Shown piece by piece: positions 63,835 through 64,000 of a stretch of DNA of 64,000 nt. The position numbers and the translations under genes are program-made. The notes below the pieces were generated by a model. That model was not told the origin of the DNA. It did no database searches and was given only the letters and a program-made list of their open reading frames with translations. Position 1 is the stretch's first letter. Every line of letters begins with the position of its first letter. Origin of the DNA: Bacillus sp. F19 (GTDB lineage Bacteria > Bacillota > Bacilli > Bacillales > Bacillaceae); contig CP085710.1 of the NCBI GenBank assembly GCA_023823795.1, positions 2,506,001-2,570,000 on the forward strand, read 5' to 3'.

Positions 63835-64000
63835 TTACAGCGCTGCAGCTTTCATTTCTTTTTTCACTTCAGCACAGCGTCCCGGACTTGGAAATAATTT
63901 ACCTGCATTCAATAGATTATCAGGGTTAAAGACTTCCCGGACTTTTGTTTGGGCTAAAATCTCTTCATCCGTAAAGACAAACCGCATTTCTTCTCTCTTT
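63835..64000 (-). CDS. C-terminal end of a GlcD-like FAD-linked oxidase (partial)
   Basis: Only the last 54 residues are in the window. REVFNPDNLLNAGKLFPSPG is the usual C-terminus of GlcD/GlcE-type FAD-linked oxidases. The gene continues beyond position 64000. It lies directly upstream of glcB on the same strand and would be a second glycolate oxidase flavin subunit, distinct from the copy at 49.3-50.7 kb. Confidence 0.8.
   Translation of the reverse strand, partial: KREEMRFVFTDEEILAQTKVREVFNPDNLLNAGKLFPSPGRCAEVKKEMKAAAL

Overview
The window looks like a chromosomal segment of a low-GC, endospore-forming member of the Bacillaceae (Bacillus/Metabacillus-like). The evidence is strong AGGAGG ribosome-binding sites, frequent TTG and GTG starts, an sspL-type spore protein gene, a replication terminator protein (rtp) gene very close to that of Bacillus subtilis, and many B. 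subtilis-like genes (yurR, ykoS/ykoT, yrhD/yrhE, lutABC, pxp/kip, adaAB). Most genes lie on the minus strand. I see no tRNA, rRNA, CRISPR array, prophage or intact insertion sequence.

Layout. 1-5.9 kb: a cobalamin salvage and uptake operon (btuR, cobQ, cobT, btuF, btuC, btuD) behind a cobalamin riboswitch and its terminator. 5.9-13.9 kb: an ATP-pyrophosphatase-like protein, an M20 amidohydrolase, a small cupredoxin, a yurR-type oxidoreductase, a maoC-like gene broken by a 52-bp minisatellite, a second cdsA and a DUF1292 protein. 14-24 kb: accessory genes of mostly unknown role (MFS, GIY-YIG, cysteine dioxygenase, small proteins), sspL, and a decayed LPxTA acidic surface protein next to a class D sortase. 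23.8-24.5 kb: rtp with three Ter-like sites, so the window spans the replication terminus. 24.5-27.7 kb: a three-gene membrane glycosylation set (ykoS, ykoT, gtrA).

28-36.6 kb: formate dehydrogenase (yrhE, yrhD) with molybdenum cofactor genes (fdhD, moaA, moeA, mobB, moaE, moaD) and a collapsed OFA-family transporter. 36.7-38.8 kb: a long-type S-adenosylmethionine decarboxylase, a phospholipase A2-like small protein and an acidic lipoprotein. 38.8-41.1 kb: a MutS2-like ATPase that keeps its KOW region but lacks Smr, behind a leader of about 340 nt with two short reading frames and two intrinsic terminators. This is my best candidate for an undescribed regulatory system. 41.2-44.9 kb: the 5-oxoprolinase operon pxpB-pxpC-pxpA-ycsG.

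45-51.9 kb: lactate oxidation (lutABC) and glycolate oxidation (glcD, glcF, cdaR-type activator). 52-56.5 kb: a DJ-1 protein, a MIP18/DUF59 protein beside an amidohydrolase fragment, rpiA, and the alkylation-response pair adaA-adaB with a broken 2OG-Fe(II) oxygenase. 56.7-64 kb: lactate/glycolate permease, IclR regulator, FAH-family protein, malic enzyme, malate synthase G and the end of another GlcD-like oxidase. Together these right-hand genes can import lactate or glycolate, oxidise them to pyruvate or glyoxylate, condense glyoxylate with acetyl-CoA to malate, and return malate to pyruvate.

At least five genes are pseudogenes, several by one-base frameshifts. They may be real decay near the terminus or, in part, sequencing error. 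All calls come from reading the sequence and recalled family knowledge; no database search was run.
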